Source: Streptomyces caelestis
GTDB lineage: Bacteria > Actinomycetota > Actinomycetes > Streptomycetales > Streptomycetaceae
Length of the DNA stretch: 54,071 bases
Assembly (NCBI RefSeq): GCF_001279005.1
Contig: NZ_LGCN01000236.1
Location: 1 to 54,071, forward strand
Direction: 5' to 3'
The notes under the pieces are model-generated. The model was not told the DNA's origin. It worked only from the letters and a program-made list of their open reading frames with translations, and searched no databases. Positions within the stretch are counted from its first letter, which is position 1; every line of letters starts with the position of its first letter. The position numbers and the translations under genes are program-made. Shown here piece by piece: positions 16,144 through 24,866 of this stretch.

Positions 16144-17599
16144 CTATGCCGCCGTACCGATGGACGACTGTCGTGCCGGCGCGCGGCGGGCCGCCGAAGC
16201 GGGGCGGCGTCGGCCACGTGAGGTCGCGCCGCGCCTCTTGGGGCGTTCGGCCACCGGTGCGGTGATGACGACCGGGACTCCGGAGGGGGTCTGGGCGCCG
16301 GTGATGCGGTGCAGGGCCTCCTCGCCGACGCGGACCCGGGTGGTCCGCGGGACGACGCCGGCCGCTGCCATGAGGCGGTTCATGGCGCGGCGCTGGCTCG
16401 GGGTGACCAGGGTGACGACGCTGCCGGACTCCCCGGCGCGGGCCGTACGGCCGCCGCGGTGCAGGTAGTCCTTGTGGTCGGTGGGCGGGTCCACGTTGGT
16501 GAATGCCGCGCGCCGCGACGTTGGTCGCCACCAGCACGTTGACGTGCCCGGTCTTGAACTGCGTCAGCGTGCGGGTGCGCTGCGGCTGCGACTTCCCGCC
16601 GTGCAGGGCGGCGGCCCGTACCCCGCTGTTCAGGAGGTGCTCGGTGAGGCGGTCGACGGCGTGCTTGGTGTCGAGGAACATGATCACGCGGCCGTCGCGT
16701 GCGGCGATCTCGGTGGTGGCCGTGTGTTTGTCGGCGCCGTGGACGTGCAGCACATGGTGTTCCATCGTCGTGACCGCACCGGCCGAGGGGTCGACGGAGT
16801 GCACGACGGGGTCGCTGAGGTAGCGGCGCACGAGCAGGTCGACGTTGCGGTCGAGGGTGGCGGAGAACAGCATGCGCTGGCCCTCGGGGCGGACCTGGTC
16901 GAGGAGGGCGGTGACCTGCGGCATGAAGCCCATGTCGGCCATCTGGTCGGCCTCGTCGAGGACGGTGACGGAGACCTGGCTCAGCCGGCAGTCGCCGCGG
17001 TCGATGAGGTCCTTGAGGCGTCCCGGTGTGGCGACGACGACCTCGGCGCCACCGCGCAGCACGCTCGCCTGCCTGCCGATCGGCATCCCGCCCACCACCG
17101 TGGCCAGCCGCAGCTTGACGGAGCGGGCGTACGGGGCGAGCGCGTCGGTGACCTGCTGCGCCAGCTCACGCGTCGGCACGAGGATCAGCCCCAGCGGCTG
17201 CCGGGCCTCGGCGCGCTGCCCGGCCGTACGGGCCAGCAGCGCCAGACCGAAAGCGAGGGTCTTGCCGGAGCCGGTGCGGCCCCGGCCGAGGACGTCCCGC
17301 CCGGCGAGGGAGTTCGGCAGGGTCGCGGCCTGGATCGGGAACGGTGCGGTCACGCCTTGTGAACCCAGCGTGGCCAGCAGTTCCCGGGGCATGTCGAGAT
17401 CGGCGAAGCCCTCCACGGCGGGAAGCGCGGGAGTGACCGCCTCGGGGAGGGCGAACTCTCCCTGGAGCGCGGCAGGCCGGCGGCCGTAACCGCCGGAACG
17501 GCTCGGGGCGGACGGCTCGAATCGGCCGCCGCCCCTTCCGGAGTCGGCACGGCCCTTACGGGTGCGGGCGAAACGGTCGTTCGTACGTGTGCGGTTCAT
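16144..17599 (-). pseudogene. DEAD-box RNA helicase broken by a frameshift
   Basis: The first frame from ATG 17599 (AGGAAGG upstream) carries the Q motif (PFPIQAATLP), GRTGSGKT, PTRELAQQ, TPGRL, LDEADQM, FSATL and VATNVAARGIH, then runs into nonsense. Motif VI (HRGGRTARAG) and the basic C-terminus continue in another frame that ends at 16144. Compared with the intact paralogue at 19342-21492, DNA coding for about eight residues between motifs V and VI is missing near 16498-16501. The pseudogene is 1456 bases long; adding 23 gives 1479, a whole number of codons (492 aa). The deletion removes helicase activity unless the frameshift is bypassed. Its neighbours are csp upstream and the CBS and SCO5918 genes downstream. 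Confidence 0.88.
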
Positions 17600-17889
17600 G
17601 CGGAACCTTCCTCGATGCGGCACATATCAAGGAACTCCCGCAGCGATGAGCGGCACGGAGAATTGCAAGAATGGGCCGATGGAACGCGACAGCGAATCCG
17701 GCCGGCGGGAAATCCGTGCGGGCGCAGGAGCTGAAACGAGTGGTGCGATGTGGACGCACCGTCCGGACGTCCACGGTGATGCGGCCATGAAGGGATGCGT
17801 CCGCACCCCCGAAGGGCGATCCGTGTGCGGTGGGCCCACGAATTTCCTGGTCGTCGTCCGCAGGGGAAACCACTGCGGAAAACGCGAGC
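17600..17889. other. Leader region between csp terminator and helicase
   Basis: Moderately AT-richer than the flanks, with no convincing gene. It should hold the helicase promoter and leader on the minus strand; no clear -35/-10 pair was identified. Confidence 0.35.
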
Positions 17890-17927
17890 AGCTGGGACCC
17901 GCACCCCAAAGGATGCGGGTCCCAGCT
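17890..17927 (-). terminator. Terminator of the cold-shock gene
   Basis: A perfect 14-bp stem (agctgggacccgca and its complement at 17914-17927) with a 10-base loop, about 19 bases after the minus-strand csp stop and followed by a short T-run (GTTTTCC). Confidence 0.8.
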
Positions 17928-17945
17928 ACGTAGTGCGCGTCAGCG

Positions 17946-18149
17946 TCAGGCGAGAACGATGTTCTCGGCCGTCGGGCCCTTCTGACCCTGCGCGATGTCG
18001 AAGGTCACCTTCTGGCCCTCGAGCAGCTCGCGGAAGCCCTGGGCGGCGATGTTCGAGTAGTGGGCGAACACGTCAGCGCCGCCACCGTCCTGCTCGATGA
18101 ATCCGAAACCCTTTTCCGCGTTGAACCACTTCACGGTACCAGCAGCCAT
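17946..18149 (-). CDS. CspA-family cold-shock protein
   Basis: A 67-aa single cold-shock domain, the usual length for the family. RNP1 (KGFGFIEQ) and RNP2 (DVFAHYSNI) are intact, and the protein opens [14 protein letters not shown]. It should bind single-stranded RNA and DNA and act as an RNA chaperone. Start: ATG at 18149 with AAGGAG seven bases upstream. It is the first gene of a minus-strand group with the broken DEAD-box helicase, CBS and SCO5918 genes, although a terminator separates it from the helicase. The AT-richer leader upstream may be a thermoregulated 5' UTR, which is an inference. Confidence 0.95.
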   Translation of the reverse strand: MAAGTVKWFNAEKGFGFIEQDGGGADVFAHYSNIAAQGFRELLEGQKVTFDIAQGQKGPTAENIVLA

Positions 18150-18689
18150 GTCATTTCTCCTTTGGGGCAGTGCATCGACGTCCGCACTGCGCGGACACCG
18201 TGTCGCCGCGATGATCACCCCATCCGGAAAAAGACCGGATACACAAAAGCACTTCCAGCGGCACAGAAACCGACCGGAGAGCATGTGAAGTTTCGGGAAC
18301 CACAACTGCAACTTGGACCGACAGTAGCACGCCCCAGCAGCTTGTGCGTGATGAAGAATTCCACCCCCTTTATTGCGACAGAGAACCTGTCCGCATGTCC
18401 CGTTAAAACCTCAGCTCCCGGGAACAGCTATTGACGAACCCGGAGCTCAGCGTTTCCGGGAGCATGGGGCGTGCCCGGCGCGAGGACTGCCCCCCGGAGG
18501 GTTCTGTCTGCCTCGTGGGAGAAAGTACGGAAGGAAGGGCCGGTCCGCTGTGCCTCCGGCGGTCGGGCCATGCCCGGGACCACGGGTCTGCCGTCCGCCG
18601 TCGCGAGCAGACGGCCCGTTGGAAGGCGAGCAGTTCCGAACGCCCGGCGGAGGGGCCGAGCGGGCCGAGCCTGCGGAGATGTGGCCGTC
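18150..18689. other. csp upstream region and decayed sequence
   Basis: Bases 18150-18430 are AT-richer and should contain the csp promoter and leader (minus strand). Beyond about 18430 the sequence is GC-rich with many open but unconvincing frames on both strands. It probably belongs to the decayed integrase region. Confidence 0.4.
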
Positions 18690-18935
18690 CCAGAGGATCG
18701 CCGGCCCGGCCGCCCGGCAGGCGATCCGTCGCGCCCTCCGCGCGCTCCTGAACTCCGCGGTCGCCCGGCGGTCGACCACCCGGCGCCGGCATGAGACGAG
18801 CGGGGGCCCCGGCCAGGTCGTGGCGTGGACACCGCAGCGGTTCGGCGCCTTCCTGGACGTGGCCGAGGGCGACCTGCTGTGCGCGATCTTCCACCCGATG
18901 GGCATCGCGGTTTCGTCATCGCGGGGCGGTCGGTC
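18690..18935 (+). pseudogene. Tyrosine recombinase (integrase) fragment
   Basis: The frame here reads RIAGPAARQAIRRALRALLNSAV and, after about 20 residues, WTPQRFGAFLDVAEGDLL followed by CAIFHP. This matches the junction of core-binding and catalytic domains in actinobacterial phage and AICE integrases (a RIRATLRSALN-like helix, then WTPEQxxxFLD.A..DRLYALFHL). The expected first catalytic Arg block (GLRRGE) and all later catalytic motifs are absent, and no start or full frame exists. It is therefore a remnant. It lies about 180 bases from the 3' end of tRNA-Lys, where an integrase gene would be expected. Confidence 0.65.
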
Positions 18936-19041
18936 AGGACGGGCACGAAACCGGACTCGACGCCGGCCTCGCCGTCCCCGGCCGCAGCCGATCCGTGGGC
19001 GATGGGCGCATCCGCTCACGCGCGGGACCGGAAAACGAGTC

Positions 19042-19075
19042 GGCGTCCGGGTCGGCCGAAGCCGACCCGGACGCC
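19042..19075 (-). terminator. Terminator of tRNA-Lys
   Basis: A perfect 15-bp stem ggcgtccgggtcggc-CGAA-gccgacccggacgcc, 40 bases downstream of the minus-strand tRNA. It shares its core and loop with the hairpin at 13851-13878. Confidence 0.85.
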
Positions 19076-19115
19076 GCATAGCAGGTCAGAGGCTGTTCGC
19101 CTCCCCTGCCACCGG

Positions 19116-19188
19116 TAGGCCCTGTGGGACTCGAACCCACAACCAATGGATTAAAAGTCCACTGCTCTGCCAATTGAGCTAAGGGCCC
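19116..19188 (-). tRNA. tRNA-Lys (TTT)
   Basis: A 73-nt cloverleaf beginning GGGCCCTTAGCTCAATTGG. The anticodon loop is CTTTTAA (TTT), the T-arm is GTGGGTTCGAGTCCCAC and the acceptor end is AGGGCCT plus A73; CCA is not encoded. It is the likely target of the integration whose remains lie at 13.9-19.0 kb. Confidence 0.96.
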
Positions 19189-19285
19189 CTGGCGATGTTG
19201 CCTCCCCGAGCATAGCGGGACGCGGCCGGGACTCCGATCGGGTATCGCCGAGGCGGGTCCGGACGTGTCCCGCGCGGAACGCGGG

Positions 19286-19317
19286 AGGGCCCGCACGACG
19301 GGTGTCGTGCGGGCCCT
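19286..19317 (-). terminator. Terminator of the DEAD-box helicase
   Basis: Stem agggcccgcacgac (19286-19299), loop GGGT, complement 19304-19317 with one or two unpaired ends, 24 bases after the helicase stop. Confidence 0.75.
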
Positions 19318-19341
19318 TCCGGTCGGCCGGGTGAGGCCGCG

Positions 19342-21492
<2,151 letters not shown>

Positions 21493-21741
21493 ACGAATGC
21501 GAAACCTTCCGGAGTCTCTTCGGCACGCGCCCGTCAACTCCGTGATTCGCAGTTCGCAATTACGACCGCCTCGATGCGGTCCACCACGGCAAGGGAGAGA
21601 GTACGCGCCACACGGCGCGCTCTGCAGTGGCGCCGGGCAAATAGGATCAAACGATCTGCCACCATACGCACCCGGACCCCCCGAAAGCAAACCAGCAGGT
21701 GAGCGCGAGGTTCGGTGGGCGGGGAGGCACGGGAGAAGGGC

Positions 21742-22284
21742 TCAGTAGACCGGCTCCCCCGCTTCCGGCGCCGGCTCCCGCCGCGCCAACTGCGTCTCGG
21801 GCGACTGGTGCGCCGACGAGGACGGCTCCGCCTGTGTCGGCTCCGGTTCCGCCGACGGCTCGGGCGGTGGCGACGAGGGCTGCGGCTCCGGCGTGTGCGA
21901 GGGCTCCGGGGGCACGGGCCCGTCGTCCGGGGTCGGCCCCGCGGGCCCGTCCGGCCCGCCGTCGGCCGGCGCGGGCCGGCTCGCCCCCGCGGACGGCGAG
22001 GCCTGGGCGGACGCCGCCTTCCCCGCCCCGCCCTTCTTCCTCCTGCCCTCGCGCCGCTCGCCCTCGGCGTCTCCGCGCGCCCCGCCGGCCGACACGGCGC
22101 CGTACCCGCCGCCGCCCGGGACCGCGGCGCCCCCGTCCGGCGCCTCACCGCCCGGCTTCCCCGCGGAGTGCGACGGTCCGGCGGCCCCGCCCGCACCGTC
22201 CCCGCCCACGCTCATGCAGCCGGCGGCAGCGGCGACGGCCACGACCGTGGCGGCCAGGCGGGCGGGTACGTACAAGCGGCGCAC
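21742..22284 (-). CDS. Small Pro/Ser/Glu-rich lipoprotein
   Basis: A 180-aa secreted lipoprotein. The signal peptide ends in AVAAAAGC, with the lipidated Cys at 23. The rest is low complexity: Gly/Ala-rich, then a basic patch (GERREGRRKKGG), then a Pro/Ser/Glu-rich C-terminus with no recognisable domain. It may be a cell-wall spacer or anchor; function unknown. Start: GTG at 22284 with GGAGG seven bases upstream. It lies on the same strand and 250 bases upstream of the DEAD-box helicase. Confidence 0.75.
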   Translation of the reverse strand: MRRLYVPARLAATVVAVAAAAGCMSVGGDGAGGAAGPSHSAGKPGGEAPDGGAAVPGGGGYGAVSAGGARGDAEGERREGRRKKGGAGKAASAQASPSAGASRPAPADGGPDGPAGPTPDDGPVPPEPSHTPEPQPSSPPPEPSAEPEPTQAEPSSSAHQSPETQLARREPAPEAGEPVY

Positions 22285-22382
22285 GGGGCCACCTCCGGTC
22301 GGAGTGCAGGGTCGACAACCCCAACTCCCACCACCCGCGAGAAGACACGCGAACGGCACGGGGGTGTCGTCCGGATCACGCC

Positions 22383-22733
22383 CTATCCGTAGCCGAGCGC
22401 GTGCAGCCGGGCGTCGTCGATCCCGAAGTGGTGGGCGATCTCGTGCACCACCGTGATCTCCGTCTCGGCGACGACGTCCTCCCGGGACTCGCACATCCGC
22501 AGCGTCGGTCCCCGGTAGATGGTGATCCGGTCCGGCAGCACCCCCGCGTACCACTCGCCCCGCTCCGTCAACGGAGTCCCCTCGTACAGCCCGAGCAGCT
22601 CCGGATCGTCCGCCGGCGGCTCGTCCTCCACGAACACCGCGACGTTGTCCATCAGTCGGGTCAACTCCGGCGGGATCCGGTCCAGCGCCTCGGCGACCAG
22701 CTCCTCGAACGTCTCGCGCGTCATCTCCAGCAC
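22383..22733 (-). CDS. Zincin-like metallopeptidase family protein
   Basis: A 116-aa protein with the zinc-binding motif VVHEIAHHFGIDD near its C-terminus (HExxH). It belongs to the small Zincin_1 family of possible neutral zinc metallopeptidases common in actinobacteria. It opens MLEMTRETFEELVAEALDRI and has RGPTLRMC in the middle. Start: GTG at 22733 gives the family's usual length. An in-frame ATG at 22808 is possible but would leave nine bases to the divergent gene at 22818. Neither has a ribosome-binding site. The substrate is unknown. The lipoprotein gene lies 98 bases downstream on the same strand. Confidence 0.82.
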   Translation of the reverse strand: MLEMTRETFEELVAEALDRIPPELTRLMDNVAVFVEDEPPADDPELLGLYEGTPLTERGEWYAGVLPDRITIYRGPTLRMCESREDVVAETEITVVHEIAHHFGIDDARLHALGYG

Positions 22734-22817
22734 AGAGCCATTGTCGGGCACGGGGCGTCCGTACGAGTCGCGCGCGGGCCCCGCATATCCGGCCGTCGAC
22801 GTGGGCATACGGGACCA

Positions 22818-24395
22818 ATGGCCCGCGTCCCCTCCGCAGTGACGAACGTCCTCCACCGCGTCCGACGGGTCCCGCGGGCCCACACGAGCCCCCGCCGGCC
22901 GGCCCCGTCGCCCGCCCTCTCCCCACGGCCACGTCCCTGGACGCGCGCGCTCGGCCTCGTCGCCGTGGTCGTCCTCGGTTCCTGGCTCGGGCTGCTGGTC
23001 GTCGGCAACGTCCGGGTCCCCGTGGGCCCCATGGACACCACCATGACCCTGCGGCCCTCCGTCACCGGCGGCACGAAGATCAACGTCTCGCCCCTCGGCG
23101 ACCTCCGGCTCGCCAGCCACATCGCGCCCGTCCGCCTGGACGTCAACGTCGACCAGCTCGACCCCGAGCGCTCCCAGGCCCTCGTCGACCACCCCGAACG
23201 CCTCTCCGGCCTCCAGGACGAGGTCACCCGGGACATCACCCACGGCGCCACCGACCTCGCCGTGCGCTCCTGCGTCGCCGTGGTCACCGGCGCCACCGCC
23301 CTGGGCCTCCTCGTCTACCGCCGCCCCCGTCGGGCCCTCGCCGCCGGCGGCCTCGCCCTCGGCCTGCTGGCCGCGTCCGGCGGCACGGCGTACGCCACCT
23401 GGAACCCCGACTCCGTCCTGGAGCCCAAGTTCTCCGGCCTGCTCTCCTCCGCGCCCTCGCTCGTCGGCGACGCGCGCAGCATCGTCGCCGAGTTCGACGT
23501 CTACCAGCAGGAACTGGCGCGCCTGGTCACCAACGTGACCAAGCTCTACGACGCCACCTCCACCCTCCCCGCCTACCGGCCCGACCCGACCACCCTCCGC
23601 GTCCTGCACGTCTCCGACATCCACCTCAACCCGGCCAGCTGGAAGATCATCGCCTCGCTGGTGGAGCAGTACCGGGTGGACGTGATCGTCGACTCGGGCG
23701 ACACGATGGACCACGGCACCGCCGCCGAGAACGGCTTCCTGGACCCCATCGAGGACCTGGGCGCCCCCTACGTCTGGGTCCGCGGCAACCACGACTCGCT
23801 CGCCACCCAGCGCCACCTCGAAGGCATGGAGAACGTCCACGTCCTCGACCACGGCAGGGCGAAGACCGTCGCCGGCCTGCGCTTCGCCGGCATCGGGGAC
23901 CCGCAGTTCACCCCCGACCGCTCGAAGCGGACCGGGGCCGAGCAGTCCCAGGAACTGGCGGGAGCCCGTCTCGCCTCCGCCCTGCGCGACCAACGGGCCG
24001 CCGGCACCCCGGTGGACGTGGCGGTCGCCCACGAGCCGTCCGCGGCCCGCGAGGTCGACGGCACCGTGCCGCTGGTGCTGGCCGGGCACATCCACCACGA
24101 GGAGACGGAGGTCATGAAGTACGGCACCCGGCTCCGCGTCGAGGGCTCCACCGGCGGCAGCGGCCTGCGCGCCATCGAGGGGAAGTACCCGGACCCGATC
24201 GAGACGTCGATCCTCTACTTCGACCGCGACACCCGCCGCCTCCAGGCCTGGGACTCGATCGAACTGGGCGGCCTCGGCCTCACCACGGCGGAGGTCAGCC
24301 GCCACCTCCCGAAGGAGAACCAGCCGGGCGCGACCACCTCGCCGTCCCCCTCCTCCGGGACCCCGTCGGTCACCCCCTCGACGCCCGCGCCGTAA
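22818..24395 (+). CDS. Membrane-anchored metallophosphoesterase
   Basis: A 525-aa protein. A basic Pro-rich N-terminus is followed by a membrane helix (about 43-64), a region of about 80 residues, one or two further helices (about 150-190), then a calcineurin-like phosphoesterase domain. The metal-binding motifs are present in order: DIH (267-269), GDTMD (294-298), GNHD (323-326), AHEP and GHIHH (about 409-413). The enzyme should face the outside of the cell. The C-terminus is Ser/Thr/Pro-rich. Substrates in the family range from nucleotides to phospholipids, and the sequence does not decide. ATG at 22818 has only a weak site. Confidence 0.87.
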   Translation: MARVPSAVTNVLHRVRRVPRAHTSPRRPAPSPALSPRPRPWTRALGLVAVVVLGSWLGLLVVGNVRVPVGPMDTTMTLRPSVTGGTKINVSPLGDLRLASHIAPVRLDVNVDQLDPERSQALVDHPERLSGLQDEVTRDITHGATDLAVRSCVAVVTGATALGLLVYRRPRRALAAGGLALGLLAASGGTAYATWNPDSVLEPKFSGLLSSAPSLVGDARSIVAEFDVYQQELARLVTNVTKLYDATSTLPAYRPDPTTLRVLHVSDIHLNPASWKIIASLVEQYRVDVIVDSGDTMDHGTAAENGFLDPIEDLGAPYVWVRGNHDSLATQRHLEGMENVHVLDHGRAKTVAGLRFAGIGDPQFTPDRSKRTGAEQSQELAGARLASALRDQRAAGTPVDVAVAHEPSAAREVDGTVPLVLAGHIHHEETEVMKYGTRLRVEGSTGGSGLRAIEGKYPDPIETSILYFDRDTRRLQAWDSIELGGLGLTTAEVSRHLPKENQPGATTSPSPSSGTPSVTPSTPAP

Positions 24396-24401
24396 ACCGT
24401 T

Positions 24402-24431
24402 TTGGCGAACGCCCCCGACAGCACGTATGCT
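24402..24431 (+). promoter_or_regulatory. Candidate promoter of the tRNA-Glu-Asp-Phe cluster
   Basis: TTGGCG (24402-24407) and TATGCT (24426-24431) with an 18-base spacer, 45 bp before tRNA-Glu. Confidence 0.45.
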
Positions 24432-24475
24432 TCTCACGTCCCCGACGCGCTGAGAAGCGCCCAGGCGGGCCGATA

Positions 24476-24548
24476 GCCCTCATCGTCTAGCGGCCTAGGA
24501 CGCCGCCCTTTCAAGGCGGTAGCACGGGTTCGAATCCCGTTGGGGGCA
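24476..24548 (+). tRNA. tRNA-Glu (TTC)
   Basis: A 73-nt cloverleaf beginning GCCCTCATCGTCTAGCGG. The anticodon loop is CTTTCAA (TTC), the T-arm is ACGGGTTCGAATCCCGT and the acceptor pairs GCCCTCA/TGGGGGC. First tRNA of a three-gene cluster. Confidence 0.96.
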
Positions 24549-24585
24549 CGCACCACCCTGTGCGACACTGTCGTACGACACGCTT

Positions 24586-24660
24586 GGTCCTGTGGAGCAG
24601 TTTGGAGTGCTCGCCACCCTGTCAAGGTGGAGGCCGCGGGTTCAAATCCCGTCAGGACCG
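24586..24660 (+). tRNA. tRNA-Asp (GTC), copy 1
   Basis: A 75-nt cloverleaf beginning GGTCCTGTGGAGCAG. The anticodon loop is CTGTCAA (GTC), with discriminator G73. It is identical to the second copy at 28967-29041. Confidence 0.96.
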
Positions 24661-24664
24661 CTGG

Positions 24665-24680
24665 TGTTTCACGTGAAACA
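24665..24680. promoter_or_regulatory. parS site (ParB-binding)
   Basis: TGTTTCACGTGAAACA, a perfect 16-bp palindrome identical to the bacterial parS consensus, four bases after tRNA-Asp and four before tRNA-Phe. Streptomyces parS sites cluster around oriC and load ParB for chromosome segregation in sporulating hyphae. Confidence 0.96.
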
Positions 24681-24684
24681 CCGC

Positions 24685-24758
24685 GGCTGGGTAGCTCAGT
24701 TGGTACGAGCGATCGCCTGAAAAGCGATAGGTCGCCGGTTCGACCCCGGCCCCAGCCA
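24685..24758 (+). tRNA. tRNA-Phe (GAA)
   Basis: A 74-nt cloverleaf beginning GGCTGGGTAGCTCAG. The anticodon loop is CTGAAAA (GAA) and the acceptor end is CCCAGCC plus A73. Confidence 0.96.
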
Positions 24759-24763
24759 CAGCA

Positions 24764-24790
24764 AAGGCCCCGATCCTCGATCGGGGCCTT
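24764..24790 (+). terminator. Terminator of the tRNA cluster
   Basis: A perfect 12-bp stem aaggccccgatc with a CTC loop, followed by TTGTTGTG, six bases after tRNA-Phe. Confidence 0.85.
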
Positions 24791-24866
24791 GTTGTGTGTC
24801 CCCGCACCCGCACCCCGGCAAAATCATTGGCCGCGAATTTTCGCGGGATGAGATCCTGGAGTCCGT

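Noticed and set aside
15926..16494. Continuation of the first helicase frame into the CBS gene
   Set aside because: Composition changes abruptly to Arg/Pro-rich after the deletion, while motif VI is found in the other frame, so this is read-through of a frameshift and not a fusion gene.
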